Assembly (NCBI GenBank): GCA_029961105.1
Contig: JASBVO010000012.1
Location: 1 to 64,000, forward strand
From: Micrococcus sp.
GTDB lineage: Bacteria > Actinomycetota > Actinomycetes > Actinomycetales > Micrococcaceae
Length of the DNA: 64,000 nt
Reading direction: 5' to 3'
Shown: positions 10,224-19,102 of the stretch, piece after piece
Layout: each line of letters starts with the position of its first letter
Numbering within the stretch: the stretch's first letter is position 1
Notes under the pieces: model-generated
The model's database searches: none
Told to the model about the DNA's origin: nothing
What the model saw: only the letters and a program-made list of their open reading frames with translations
Translations under genes and position numbers: made by a program

Positions 10224-10643
10224 ATGCCCGCTCACGACCAGACCCCCGGTTGCCCCTCGGCTCGACCCACCACGTCGGGGTGGTGGCCGGCCCTCGCCCT
10301 CGCCGTGGACGCCGCGCTGATCATCCTCTTCGCGACCCTGGGCCGTCGGACCCATGAGTCCGGGATGGATCCCGCCGGGATCCTCTGGACGGCCTTGCCG
10401 TTCCTCATCGCATGGGCCGCCGCCACACTGGCCACCCACCGGAGCTGGACCCGCCTGTGGCCGTCCGGCGTCGTCGTCTGGCTGGTCACCGTGGTCGGCG
10501 GGCTACTGCTGCGCGTGCTGTTCGGGGACACGGCCGCCTTCTCCTTCCAGCTCGTCACCGCCGGGGTGCTGGGCGTCTTCCTCCTGAGCCGCCGCCTCGT
10601 CACGGCGCTCCTGCTGCACCCCGGCCGCACCACGCGGTCCTAG
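10224..10643 (+). CDS. DUF3054 membrane protein
   Basis: A 139-residue protein with four hydrophobic helices and the family features: WWPALALAVDAALIILFATLGRR at the N-terminus and an LPFLIAWAAA helix in the middle. It is common and uncharacterised in actinobacteria. A short polar N-terminal tail is followed by helix 1 at about residues 20-35. It is followed 60 bp later by the Lrp-type gene on the same strand. Confidence 0.8.
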   Translation: MPAHDQTPGCPSARPTTSGWWPALALAVDAALIILFATLGRRTHESGMDPAGILWTALPFLIAWAAATLATHRSWTRLWPSGVVVWLVTVVGGLLLRVLFGDTAAFSFQLVTAGVLGVFLLSRRLVTALLLHPGRTTRS

Positions 10644-10705
10644 GATGAGACGGGGGCCTCGAGAGCAGTACCGCCCCGCAACCGATCGATCCAGGAGGAA
10701 CCGTG

Positions 10706-10996
10706 ATGGTGACCGCATTCGTCATGATCAAGACCGACCCGACCCGCATCCCCGAGTGCGCCACCGAACTGGCCGATCTGGAGGGCGTGACGGCCGTCTA
10801 CTCCGTGACGGGAAAGTGGGATCTCATCGCCATGGTGCGGCTGCGCCAGTTCGATGACCTGGCCGATGTCATCGCCGACCAGCTGTCCAAGGTCGAGGGC
10901 ATCCGAGACACCGAGACGATGCTCGCGTTCCGGGCCTACTCCCAGCACGACCTCGAAGAGGGCTTCGCGCTCGGATTCGAGAACATCGAGCGCTGA
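10706..10996 (+). CDS. Lrp/AsnC-type ligand-binding (RAM) domain protein without HTH
   Basis: A 96-residue stand-alone effector domain of the Lrp/AsnC family. It has TAFVMIKTDP at the start, VYSVTGKWDLIAMVRL in the middle and IRDTETMLAFRAY near the end, the beta-alpha-beta-beta-alpha-beta fold that binds amino acids and oligomerises. No DNA-binding part is present. AGGAGG at 10693-10698 lies 7 bases before the ATG at 10706 and only 4 before an alternative GTG at 10703, so the ATG is preferred. It is convergent with trpD across a strong hairpin. Such small proteins may modulate full-length Lrp regulators, but no partner is visible here. Confidence 0.85.
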   Translation: MVTAFVMIKTDPTRIPECATELADLEGVTAVYSVTGKWDLIAMVRLRQFDDLADVIADQLSKVEGIRDTETMLAFRAYSQHDLEEGFALGFENIER

Positions 10997-11019
10997 GCCC
11001 CTCGGGGGCGGCGCAGGCC

Positions 11020-11049
11020 CCGGGCCGGCCCCTGCGGGGACCGGCCCGG
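11020..11049. terminator. Bidirectional hairpin between the Lrp-type gene and trpD
   Basis: A GC-rich inverted repeat with 13-base arms (one bulged A) and a TGC loop sits exactly between the convergent genes and abuts the trpD stop codon. It can fold on either strand. There is no clear U-run, as is common in high-GC actinobacteria. Confidence 0.7.
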
Positions 11050-12102
11050 TCAGGCGTTGGAGACCGCCACCCAGGTGTCCAGCACGGACTGGGCCGCCCC
11101 GGAGTCGATGGACTCGACGGCGCGGTCCATATTGGCCCGGATTCGGTCGAACAGGTGCCCCTCGGCACTGGTGTCGAAGGCGGTCAGGCCCGCCGCGGCG
11201 TTGAGCACCACGGCATCCCGGACCGGGCCCTTGCGGCCGGCCAGCAGGTCCCGGACGATCCCGGCGTTGTACGCACCGTCCCGCCCCGCCAGTGCCTCGA
11301 CCGGGGCCAGGGGGATCCCGAACTCCTCGGGGTCAAGTTCGTACTCGTGGACCGCGCCCTTCCGCACCTCGTAGATCGCGGTGGGGCCCGACGTCGTGAT
11401 CTTGTCCCGCCCGTCACTGCCGCGGAACACGAGGCCGCGCAACCCGCGATCGGCCAGCACGCCCGCCAGCAGGGGCGCCATCCGGGCGCTGGCGCAGCCC
11501 AGGGCCTGGGCGCGGACGCCGGAGGGGTTGGTCAGCGGGCCCAGGTAGTTGAACACGGTGGGTACGCCCAACTGCTTGCGGGCCGGTGCCACGTACTTCA
11601 TGGACGGGTGGTATCCCTGGGCGAAGAGGAAGGTGATGCCGGCCTTGGCGGCGCACTCCACCACCCGCTCCACGGGCAGGTTCAGGTCCACGCCCAGGGC
11701 CTCGATCACATCGGCCGCACCGGCCGTGGACGAGGCACCGCGGTTGCCGTGCTTGACGACCGTTGCCCCGGCGCCGACCGCCACGAGCGAGGACATCGTG
11801 GAGATGTTGACCGTGCCGAGCTTGTCCCCGCCGGTGCCCACGATGTCGAGGGTCTCGCCCGGGACCTCGAGGTGCACGGCGTTGTCCAGCATGACCTGAG
11901 TGAGGCCGAGCAGCTCGTCCACGGTCTCGCCCTTGGCGGAGAGCGCCATCAGGAAGCCGGCGATCTGGGCGTCCGTCGCATCGCCGGACATGATCTCCCG
12001 CATGGCCCACATCGCCTGGTCCGTCGTCAGGTCCCTCCGCCCCAGCAGCAGGCTGAAGACGAAGGGCCAGGACAGGGATTCAGTCGGAGTGCTCACGGGC
12101 AC
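11050..12102 (-). CDS. trpD: Anthranilate phosphoribosyltransferase
   Basis: The enzyme joins anthranilate to phosphoribosyl pyrophosphate, the second dedicated step of tryptophan synthesis. The 350 residues carry the PRPP-binding GTGGD (89-93), NIST (99-102) and KHGNR (117-121) motifs, and the usual all-helical N-terminal domain. The GTG at 12102 is used; a second GTG at 12096 is also possible. No other trp gene is present: trpD stands alone next to the ctaE-qcr genes, which is common in Micrococcaceae and their relatives. Confident assignment. Confidence 0.95.
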   Translation of the reverse strand: MPVSTPTESLSWPFVFSLLLGRRDLTTDQAMWAMREIMSGDATDAQIAGFLMALSAKGETVDELLGLTQVMLDNAVHLEVPGETLDIVGTGGDKLGTVNISTMSSLVAVGAGATVVKHGNRGASSTAGAADVIEALGVDLNLPVERVVECAAKAGITFLFAQGYHPSMKYVAPARKQLGVPTVFNYLGPLTNPSGVRAQALGCASARMAPLLAGVLADRGLRGLVFRGSDGRDKITTSGPTAIYEVRKGAVHEYELDPEEFGIPLAPVEALAGRDGAYNAGIVRDLLAGRKGPVRDAVVLNAAAGLTAFDTSAEGHLFDRIRANMDRAVESIDSGAAQSVLDTWVAVSNA

Positions 12103-12337
12103 ATGCTAGTCCCGCCGCGCGCGTCCGCCGGGGCGTACGACACACTGTTGCACCCGGTCGGCCGGCCATGGCCTCCGCGGGATCCCGAGACGAGCAGCGA
12201 GGGCGGGAGGCCGGCGACCAGCCAACCTGTAGGGATCCTGGACATCCCCGTGGAATCCCGTGGGAACATGTCCGAAGCGGGAACAGGGGGAAACGCCGAC
12301 ACGTTCGTCGCATTGGAGCCGTGAGATGTTTTAGGGC

Positions 12338-12343
12338 CATAAT
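12338..12343 (+). promoter_or_regulatory. Possible -10 box for the ctaE-qcrCAB transcript
   Basis: CATAAT lies 6 bases before the GTG start of ctaE, with TTGGAG about 19 bases upstream as a weak -35. If real, the mRNA would begin at or next to the start codon (leaderless), a common arrangement in actinobacteria. Judged by eye only. Confidence 0.35.
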
Positions 12344-12349
12344 GGGCGG

Positions 12350-12988
12350 GTGACGACTGCAACCCATGCCCTTCCCAGGCCCGCGACCGGGCTCCCCAGC
12401 CGACCCAATATGGTGCAAGTGGGCACCATGGTCTGGCTCTCCAGCGAGCTCATGTTCTTCGGCGGCCTCTTCGCCATGTACTTCACCCTGCGCTCGACCT
12501 CTCCCGAGCTGTGGGCAGAGAACACCGCGACGCTGAACGTGCCGCTGGCGTTCCTCAACACCCTGGTCCTGGTGGCCAGCTCCTTCACGGCCCAGGCCGG
12601 CGTGTTCGCCGCCGAGCGCCTGCAGCCGCACCGGACCGGAGGGATGTTCTCCCTCAAGCGCTGGGGCATGGTCGAGTGGTTCATCCTCACCTTCATCATG
12701 GGCGCCATCTTCGTGTCCGTCCAGGCCTACGAGTACGCCGTGCTGGTCTCGCACGGGGTCACCATCGACGCCCACGCCTACGGATCGGCCTTCTACATCA
12801 CCACCGGCTTCCACGCCCTCCACGTGACCGGCGGGCTCGTCGCGTTCCTCTTCATCATCGGACGCGCCTACCTGGCCAAGCGCTTCGGCCACCACGAGGC
12901 CACGTCGGCCATCGTCGTGTCCTACTACTGGCACTTCGTGGACGTCGTCTGGATCGCCCTGTTCGCCATCATCTACTTCCTGAAATAG
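12350..12988 (+). CDS. ctaE: Cytochrome c oxidase subunit III
   Basis: A five-helix, 212-residue subunit III of the aa3-type oxidase. It begins with [25 protein letters not shown], which carries the family Glu in SSE, and ends with [19 protein letters not shown], the standard C-terminal signature. Subunit III stabilises the catalytic core and proton uptake. The GTG at 12350 is the start that keeps the short polar N-terminal tail. It heads the probable operon ctaE-qcrC-qcrA-qcrB, as in other actinobacteria whose bc1 and aa3 complexes form a supercomplex. Confidence 0.95.
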   Translation: MTTATHALPRPATGLPSRPNMVQVGTMVWLSSELMFFGGLFAMYFTLRSTSPELWAENTATLNVPLAFLNTLVLVASSFTAQAGVFAAERLQPHRTGGMFSLKRWGMVEWFILTFIMGAIFVSVQAYEYAVLVSHGVTIDAHAYGSAFYITTGFHALHVTGGLVAFLFIIGRAYLAKRFGHHEATSAIVVSYYWHFVDVVWIALFAIIYFLK

Positions 12989-13082
12989 GCAACGCCGTCA
13001 CCGGCACTCTCGCACCACACTGAGGTCGACCGGAGGCGGAACGTCACCCTGCTCCGGTCACAAGAAACGTTAGGAACCAACC

Positions 13083-13886
13083 GTGAAGGCACTCTCACAG
13101 AAACGGCGCCACCCGATCGCCGGGCTCGCGCTGCTGCTTCTGGGACTTCTCATCACCGGCGGCCTCTACTCCGTCGCCAGCACCATGAACCAGGCCCAGG
13201 CTGCCACCACGGGTTCCGCCTACAGCGCTGAGGACATCACCGAGGGCGAGAGGCTCTTCAACGCCAACTGCGCCACCTGCCACGGTTACGAGGCCGTCGG
13301 CACGGAGAACGGCCCCACGCTGATCGGCGTCGGCGCCGCATCCGTGGACTTCCAGGTCGGCACCGGCCGCATGCCGATGCAGATGCAGGGGCCCCAGGCC
13401 CAGGCCAAGCCGAACCAGTTCAATGACGAACAGACCATGCAGCTCGCCGCCTACGTCTCCTCCCTCGGAGCCGGCCCGGCCATTCCGGACGCCGAGTACC
13501 TGGACACCGACCACGAGGACGTCGACCTCGGTAATGGCGGCACCCTCTTCCGCGTCAACTGCGCCATGTGCCACAACGCGGCCGCCGCCGGCGGCGCGCT
13601 GACCCGCGGCAAGTTCGCGCCGGGCCTGGCCGGTGTCTCCGAGAAGCACATCTACGAGGCCATGGCCACGGGCCCCCAGAACATGCCGGTCTTCTCCGAC
13701 GCCAACCTCAAGCCGGAGGACAAGCGGGACATCATCGCCTTCCTGAAGCAGATCGAGGACCAGGGCTCCCCGGGCGGCGTGAAGCTCGGTTCGCTCGGCC
13801 CGGTCTCCGAGGGCCTGTTCATCTGGACCGCGGGCCTGGCACTGATCATCGGCTTCATGGTCTGGCTGACCTCCCGGTCCTCCTGA
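13083..13886 (+). CDS. qcrC: Cytochrome bc1 complex diheme cytochrome c subunit
   Basis: A 267-residue membrane-anchored diheme cytochrome c. An N-terminal signal or anchor helix (about 11-32) precedes two CxxCH heme sites, CATCH (63-67) and CAMCH (160-164). A C-terminal helix at about 243-262 is the second anchor. In actinobacteria this subunit replaces soluble cytochrome c by passing electrons directly from the bc1 complex to the oxidase. It starts with GTG at 13083, about 95 bp after ctaE. Confidence 0.95.
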   Translation: MKALSQKRRHPIAGLALLLLGLLITGGLYSVASTMNQAQAATTGSAYSAEDITEGERLFNANCATCHGYEAVGTENGPTLIGVGAASVDFQVGTGRMPMQMQGPQAQAKPNQFNDEQTMQLAAYVSSLGAGPAIPDAEYLDTDHEDVDLGNGGTLFRVNCAMCHNAAAAGGALTRGKFAPGLAGVSEKHIYEAMATGPQNMPVFSDANLKPEDKRDIIAFLKQIEDQGSPGGVKLGSLGPVSEGLFIWTAGLALIIGFMVWLTSRSS

Positions 13887-13954
13887 TCTGACGGCGCCGT
13901 GGGGGCGCCGGCCACACACAACGTCACCATCACTCAAGCAAAGGATTCAGATCT

Positions 13955-15034
13955 ATGTCTGAGCAAAGCCACGGAGGCCCGGAACACTCGGGTGCCGTTG
14001 AGCACGCCGGTGCGGAGGAGTCTGGCAAGTACGCCATCGACAACCCCGGTATCCCGCCGCACCGTCCGCGGCTGGCCGATGAGGACCCTCGGGCGGCCAA
14101 GCGGGCCGAGCGCCAGGTGGCCTTCCTCTTCGTGCTCTCCATCGTCGGCACCCTGGTGTTCTTCGTCGGCTACTTCGTGGTCGGACAGATCGGCCCGGAC
14201 ACGGACATCAGCACCGTCCGGCTGCAGAACCTGCTGCTCGGGCTGGGCGCCGCCTTCTCCATGCTCGGCATCGGCGTCGGCATCGTGCACTGGGCCAAGA
14301 CCCTGATGCCGGACCACGAGGTCGCCGAGGCACGTCATGGAGTGCGCACCGAGGATGACCGCCAGGTCGCCGTCGGGATGATCGACGACATCGTCGAGGA
14401 GTCCCAGGTCAAGCGCCGCCCGCTGCTCCGCAACACCCTGATCGGCGCCGTCGCCCTGGCCCCGCTGCCGGCCATCGCCCTGCTGCGCGACCTGGATGAC
14501 ACCGACAACCGCTCGGACCTGGCCGCCGAGAACTTCGGCGTGGAGCGCCTGCGCCACACGATGTGGGACACGGACGTCCGCCTGGTGCGGGACCCCACCG
14601 GTACCCCCATCAAGGCCTCGGACGTCACGGTCGGCTCCGCCTTCCACGTCATCCCGGAGGGGCTCAACGAGCTCCCTCCCACGGACCACCTCAACCAGAA
14701 GGCCAAGGCCGTCGTGCTGCTGATGCGCCTGAACCCGGAGGACATGAACATCTCCCCGGAGCGCCAGGACTGGCACGTGGACGGCATCGTCGCCTACTCC
14801 AAGATCTGCACCCACGTCGGTTGCCCGGTGGCGCTCTATGAGCAGCACACGCACCACTTGCTGTGCCCCTGCCACCAGTCGACCTTCGACCTGACGCAGG
14901 AGTGCAAGGTCATCTTCGGCCCGGCCGGCCACGCGCTGCCGCAGTTGCCGATCACCGTCAATGAAGAGGGTTTCCTGGTCGCCCAGAGCGACTTCCACGA
15001 GCCCGTTGGACCGGCATATTGGGAGCGTGGCTGA
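13955..15034 (+). CDS. qcrA: Cytochrome bc1 complex Rieske iron-sulfur subunit
   Basis: A 359-residue Rieske protein of the actinobacterial type with three N-terminal membrane helices. The [2Fe-2S] cluster ligands are in CTHVGC (about 285-290) and LCPCHQS (about 304-310). It takes electrons from menaquinol and passes them to the cytochrome c subunit. It sits between qcrC and qcrB, with 5 bp between its stop and the likely qcrB ATG. Confidence 0.95.
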   Translation: MSEQSHGGPEHSGAVEHAGAEESGKYAIDNPGIPPHRPRLADEDPRAAKRAERQVAFLFVLSIVGTLVFFVGYFVVGQIGPDTDISTVRLQNLLLGLGAAFSMLGIGVGIVHWAKTLMPDHEVAEARHGVRTEDDRQVAVGMIDDIVEESQVKRRPLLRNTLIGAVALAPLPAIALLRDLDDTDNRSDLAAENFGVERLRHTMWDTDVRLVRDPTGTPIKASDVTVGSAFHVIPEGLNELPPTDHLNQKAKAVVLLMRLNPEDMNISPERQDWHVDGIVAYSKICTHVGCPVALYEQHTHHLLCPCHQSTFDLTQECKVIFGPAGHALPQLPITVNEEGFLVAQSDFHEPVGPAYWERG

Positions 15035-15039
15035 TACCC

Positions 15040-16725
15040 ATGAGCACCTCGAGCACCACCGAGTACCAGGCATCGACCCCGACCGGGAAGATCGCCAACT
15101 TCGTCGACACCCGCGTGGGGGCCTCCCCCATCGTGCGCGAGTTCGGCCGGAAGATCTTCCCGGATCACTGGTCGTTCATGTTCGGCGAGGTCGCCCTGTA
15201 CACCTTCGTCATCCTGCTGCTCTCGGGCACCTTCCTGGCGTTCTTCTTCGACCCCTCGATGGCCCACACCACCTACCTGGGCTCCTACAAGCCCCTGTAC
15301 GGGGTGGAGATGTCCACCGCCTACGCCTCCACCCTGGACATCTCCTTCGACGTGCGCGGCGGGCTGTTCCTGCGCCAGGTCCACCACTGGTCGGCGCTGC
15401 TGTTCGTGGCCGCGATGTCCGTGCACATGCTGCGGGTGTTCTTCACCGGGGCGTTCCGCCGGCCCCGGGAGCTGAACTGGGTCGTGGGCTGCGTGCTGCT
15501 GATCATGGGCCTGGCCGCCGGGTTCACCGGCTACTCCCTGCCCGATGACCTGCTCTCCGGCAACGGGCTGCGGATCATCGACGGGGTGGTCAAGGCCCTG
15601 CCGATCGTGGGCTCCTACATCTCCTTCTTCCTGTTCGGCGGGGAGTTCCCCGGGGACGCCATCATCGGACGGCTGTACATCCTGCACGTGTTCGTGGTGC
15701 CCGGGGTGATCTTGCTGCTGATCGTGGCCCACCTGTTCATGGTCGTGGTGCACAAGCACACCCAGTACCCCGGCCCGGGCCGGACCGAGACCAACGTGGT
15801 CGGCTACCCCATCGGCCCGGTGTACGCGGCCAAGGCCGGCGGGTTCTTCTTCATCGTGTTCGGCATCATCGCCCTGATCTCCGGCACCTTCACCATCAAC
15901 CCGGTCTGGAACTACGGCCCCTACGACCCCTCCCCCGTCTCGGCCGGCACCCAGCCCGACTGGTACATCGGCTGGGTCGACGGCGTCCTCCGCCTGATGC
16001 CGGGCATGCTCGGTGACTTCTCCTTCAAGTGGGACATCCCGATGCCGTGGGGCACCAACACCCTGCCCATGGGCGTGCTGATCCCGATGATCCCGGCCGC
16101 GGTCCTGATCCTCACCATGATCATCTGGCCCTGGCTGGAGCGGTGGGTGACCAAGGACAGCCGCGAGCACCACATCCTGGACCGCCCGCGCAACGCCCCC
16201 ACCCGCACCGGGATCGGCGTGGCCGGCATCATCTGGTACTGCACCATGTGGGCCGCGGCCTCCTCGGACCTGATGGCCACCCACTTCCACGTCTCGCTGA
16301 ACGACGTGACGTACTGGCTGCGGGCGATCTTCATCCTCGGCCCGTTCATCGGCTTCATCATCACCAAGCGCATCTGCCTGGCCCTGCAGCGCAAGGACCG
16401 CGAGATCGTGCTGCACGGCCGCGAGGCCGGCGTCATCGAGATGACCCCGGACGGCGAGTTCCGGGAGCGTCACGAGCGCCTGGACGACTACCGGCTGTAC
16501 GAGCTGGTCAGCTTCGAGTCCAACCGGCCGGTCCCGGCCCAGCCCGGCCCGGACGGCAAGGTCTCCGGCGCCGAGCGGCGCCGGGCCAGGCTCAACCGCT
16601 GGTTCTACGAGGACCGCGTCGAGCCGGTCACCCGCGCCGAACTGGCCGAGGCCATCACCCACGACCACCACGACGTGCCCGATGCGGTCACCGCATCCGA
16701 GGATCACCTCTCGCTCCGGTCCTGA
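15040..16725 (+). CDS. qcrB: Cytochrome bc1 complex cytochrome b subunit
   Basis: Cytochrome b, the quinol-oxidising membrane core. It has the b-heme helix pair with histidines in RQVHHWSALLFVAAMSVHML and ILHVFVVPGVILLLIVAHLF, and a long actinobacterial C-terminal extension. The frame is open to a TTG at 15019 that overlaps qcrA. The ATG at 15040 (MSTSSTTEY, 561 residues) fits family starts better. It is the last gene of ctaE-qcrCAB and is followed by a strong hairpin. Confidence 0.95.
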   Translation: MSTSSTTEYQASTPTGKIANFVDTRVGASPIVREFGRKIFPDHWSFMFGEVALYTFVILLLSGTFLAFFFDPSMAHTTYLGSYKPLYGVEMSTAYASTLDISFDVRGGLFLRQVHHWSALLFVAAMSVHMLRVFFTGAFRRPRELNWVVGCVLLIMGLAAGFTGYSLPDDLLSGNGLRIIDGVVKALPIVGSYISFFLFGGEFPGDAIIGRLYILHVFVVPGVILLLIVAHLFMVVVHKHTQYPGPGRTETNVVGYPIGPVYAAKAGGFFFIVFGIIALISGTFTINPVWNYGPYDPSPVSAGTQPDWYIGWVDGVLRLMPGMLGDFSFKWDIPMPWGTNTLPMGVLIPMIPAAVLILTMIIWPWLERWVTKDSREHHILDRPRNAPTRTGIGVAGIIWYCTMWAAASSDLMATHFHVSLNDVTYWLRAIFILGPFIGFIITKRICLALQRKDREIVLHGREAGVIEMTPDGEFRERHERLDDYRLYELVSFESNRPVPAQPGPDGKVSGAERRRARLNRWFYEDRVEPVTRAELAEAITHDHHDVPDAVTASEDHLSLRS

Positions 16726-16741
16726 CTCGGCAGCACCACAC

Positions 16742-16773
16742 CAGGACGGCCCCGCCACGGCGGGGCCGTCCTG
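16742..16773 (+). terminator. Hairpin terminator after qcrB
   Basis: Arms of 15 bases with perfect complementarity and a two-base centre lie 16 bp after the qcrB stop and just before the stop of the convergent oxidoreductase gene. It could serve both genes. Confidence 0.75.
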
Positions 16774-16775
16774 CG

Positions 16776-17819
16776 TTAACCGGCGTGCTCCCGGGGTTCA
16801 GGAGTATCGCCGACCACGACGACGGCCTTCCCGGTCACCCGTCCTGCCTCGAGTTCTCCGATGGCCCGGACGGCCTCCTCCAGTGGGACCTCCAGTCCGA
16901 TGGGCGCCACCAGCCCGCCGTCCACCACCAGGCCGGCGAGCCGTTCCAGGTCGGCCCGTCCCTCCTCAGCGAGCATCATCGTGAAACGCTGACGGCCGGC
17001 GGCGGAACGCGCCACGGCCCGCAGCGAACGGCCCATTCCCCCGGAGAAGTCGCCCCCGCCCTCGCCGCCGACCATCACGACCCGCCCCGTGGGCGCCAGC
17101 GCACGCCGGAGCTGGTTGACGGAGGGACGCCCGGCGATGTCGATCACCAGGTCGTACGTACGGCTCCCGTCCCACGGGTCCTCGGTCCGGTAGTCCAGCA
17201 CGTCCCGAGCGCCGAGCCCATGGACGAAGTCCGCCTTCGCCCCGCTGCAGACGGCGGCCACCTGGCAGCCCATCCCGGCGGCCAACTGCACGGCATAGCT
17301 GCCGACGCCGCCCGAGGCTCCGGTGACCAGCACGCGGTCCCCTGCGGCCGCCCTGCCCTTCTCGAGCGCCTGCAGGGCCGTGGTCCCCGAGACGGGCAGC
17401 ACCGCGGCGGCACGGAAGGACAGGCCCGGCGGAAGGGGGGCGAGCTTGGCCTCCGGTGCCGCGGCGTATTCGGCCAGGGCTCCGGGGGCGTAGCCGAAGA
17501 CAGGGTCCCCCACCCGGAACCGGGTGGCCCCCGCTCCAACGGCCACGACGACTCCCGACACGTCCAGCCCCAGGACGGGCCGACGGGGACGCTGCAAGCC
17601 CCCCACGAGCCGGTAGAGCCACGGCAGGCCTGTCAGCACGTGCACGGTTCCACGGTCGATTCCGGCGGCGCGCACGGCCACCAGGACCTCACGCTCACCG
17701 GGAACAGGGACGGGCACGCTGCTGAGGCGGATTCGATCGACGCCTCCGTACTCCCGGCGCAGGACAGAGGTCATGGTGGTGGGGATCGCCGGCCGTATGC
17801 CGGTCTCTGGGGGGTTCAT
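16776..17819 (-). CDS. NAD(P)-dependent zinc-type (MDR) alcohol dehydrogenase/quinone oxidoreductase family
   Basis: A 347-residue medium-chain dehydrogenase/reductase. An N-terminal GroES-like domain is followed by a Rossmann domain with VTGASGGVGSYAVQLA near residue 155. The structural-zinc cysteine cluster is absent, as in the quinone-oxidoreductase branch. The ATG at 17819 is used; the frame runs on to 18515, but only as the shadow of the tetR gene. It is divergent from a TetR gene across 48 bp holding a palindromic operator, so it is the likely target of that regulator. Substrate not known. Confidence 0.85.
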   Translation of the reverse strand: MNPPETGIRPAIPTTMTSVLRREYGGVDRIRLSSVPVPVPGEREVLVAVRAAGIDRGTVHVLTGLPWLYRLVGGLQRPRRPVLGLDVSGVVVAVGAGATRFRVGDPVFGYAPGALAEYAAAPEAKLAPLPPGLSFRAAAVLPVSGTTALQALEKGRAAAGDRVLVTGASGGVGSYAVQLAAGMGCQVAAVCSGAKADFVHGLGARDVLDYRTEDPWDGSRTYDLVIDIAGRPSVNQLRRALAPTGRVVMVGGEGGGDFSGGMGRSLRAVARSAAGRQRFTMMLAEEGRADLERLAGLVVDGGLVAPIGLEVPLEEAVRAIGELEAGRVTGKAVVVVGDTPEPREHAG

Positions 17820-17831
17820 GGAAGCAACGTA

Positions 17832-17846
17832 CCGTACTAAGTACGG
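17832..17846. promoter_or_regulatory. Palindromic operator between the MDR and TetR genes
   Basis: CCGTACTAAGTACGG is a perfect 7-1-7 inverted repeat in the 48-bp divergent intergenic region, where a TetR-family dimer would repress both genes. The position and symmetry are seen directly; binding is inferred. Confidence 0.7.
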
Positions 17847-17867
17847 CAGTGCTAGAGTTCCCTGACC

Positions 17868-18599
17868 ATGAAGGACAGCAACAGCCTTGGACCGGATACC
17901 GGGCGGGCCCAACCCCCGTCCCCCGCTGGACGGCATTCCCCCCGCCCCGAGGACGGCCGCCCCACCCGCGGGCCCCTGGACAGGCAGAGCGTGCTCCGCT
18001 CCGCCGTGGAGCTCGCCGATGCCCAGGGCCTGGCGGCGCTGACCATCCGGTCCCTGGCGCGAGCCCTCGGCGTCAAGCCGATGTCCATCTACCACCACGT
18101 GGCGAACAAGGAGGCCATCCTCGACGGAATCGTGGACGCGGTGTTCGGTGAGATCCACGTGCCCTCCACGCATGTGCCCTGGCGCGAGGCCATCACCGCG
18201 CGCCTGGGATCGGCGCGCGAGGTCCTGTTGAGCCACCCCTGGGCGGTACCGCTGATGGAGTCGCGCTCCTCCCCCGGACCGGCCACCCTTCGCCAGCACG
18301 AGGCGACGCTGGCGGTCCTGCGCGGGGCCGGCTTCCCCCTTCCGGCCGCCGCGCACGCCTACGCCCTCCTGGACGCCTACCTGTACGGCTCCGTCCTGCA
18401 GGCGTCTGCATTGCCCTTTGACGACGCAGACAGCGCAGCGGAGGTGGCGGGATCGATGATGACCGCGTTCAGCGCCGGGCAGTACCCGCACCTGGTCGAG
18501 ATCGCCACGCAGCACGTCCTGCAGCCGGGGTACTCCTTCGGCGACGAGTTCGGGTTCGGTCTGGAGCTCATCCTCGACGGCCTGGAGCGCCTGCTCTGA
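17868..18599 (+). CDS. TetR/AcrR family regulator with TetR C-terminal domain
   Basis: A 243-residue regulator. A proline-rich disordered tail of about 40 residues precedes the helix-turn-helix (VLRSAVELADAQGLAALTIR, then ALGVKPMSIYHHVANKEA at about 55-85). The C-terminal part looks like the ligand-binding TetR_C domain with a YLYGSVLQA helix. The starting ATG is only about 20 bp from the operator palindrome. It probably senses a small molecule handled by the divergent oxidoreductase. The pair is unrelated to the respiratory genes on both sides. Confidence 0.85.
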   Translation: MKDSNSLGPDTGRAQPPSPAGRHSPRPEDGRPTRGPLDRQSVLRSAVELADAQGLAALTIRSLARALGVKPMSIYHHVANKEAILDGIVDAVFGEIHVPSTHVPWREAITARLGSAREVLLSHPWAVPLMESRSSPGPATLRQHEATLAVLRGAGFPLPAAAHAYALLDAYLYGSVLQASALPFDDADSAAEVAGSMMTAFSAGQYPHLVEIATQHVLQPGYSFGDEFGFGLELILDGLERLL

Positions 18600-18630
18600 A
18601 CCCCTACAGCGGACGTGTCAGCGGACACGG

Positions 18631-18676
18631 AGACGGCGTGGGCCGGGACCTCATGAGGTCCCGGCCCACGCCGTCT
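18631..18676. terminator. 46-bp perfect palindrome, bidirectional terminator
   Basis: Every base of the 23-base left arm (18631-18653) pairs with the right arm (18654-18676), with a central TCATGA. It lies between convergent tetR and ctaF and can fold equally on both strands. Confidence 0.8.
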
Positions 18677-18700
18677 GTCACGCGGTGATCCGCTGACGGA

Positions 18701-19102
18701 TCAGTGGGCGTGATCGCCCTTCGAGTACTCGAAGACCCAACCGACCACGAAGTACAGTCCGAGGCCGACACCCACGAAGAAGATCCACCAGCCCAAGGCC
18801 AGCCCGAGCACGAGCCCGGCGCAGGAGATGCCCAGGCCCAGCGGCCACCAGCTCCACGGCGCGAACCGGCCGTAGGTGCCGGAGTACTCGGCGATGTCGC
18901 CGTCCTCCCGGTCATCCGGACCCAGGCCGAAGCGACGCTCGGTCAGCCAGAGGTAGATGGCGATCATCAGGCCGAGGCCGCCCAGGGCGTAGAGCGCCGG
19001 GATACCGGCCCATTCGGACCAGCGGACCCAGAACCCGTAGACGGTGGCGACGATGATGAAGAAGACGCCCAGGATGGTGAACAGCTTGAAGTTCGTTCTC
19101 AC
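18701..19102 (-). CDS. ctaF: Cytochrome c oxidase subunit IV (actinobacterial)
   Basis: A 133-residue, four-helix subunit. It opens with [20 protein letters not shown] and shows the actinobacterial CtaF end [12 protein letters not shown]. It overlaps the ctaD stop region by 4 bp, so it is cotranslated with ctaD. This small subunit is specific to actinobacterial aa3 oxidases. Confidence 0.93.
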   Translation of the reverse strand: MRTNFKLFTILGVFFIIVATVYGFWVRWSEWAGIPALYALGGLGLMIAIYLWLTERRFGLGPDDREDGDIAEYSGTYGRFAPWSWWPLGLGISCAGLVLGLALGWWIFFVGVGLGLYFVVGWVFEYSKGDHAH

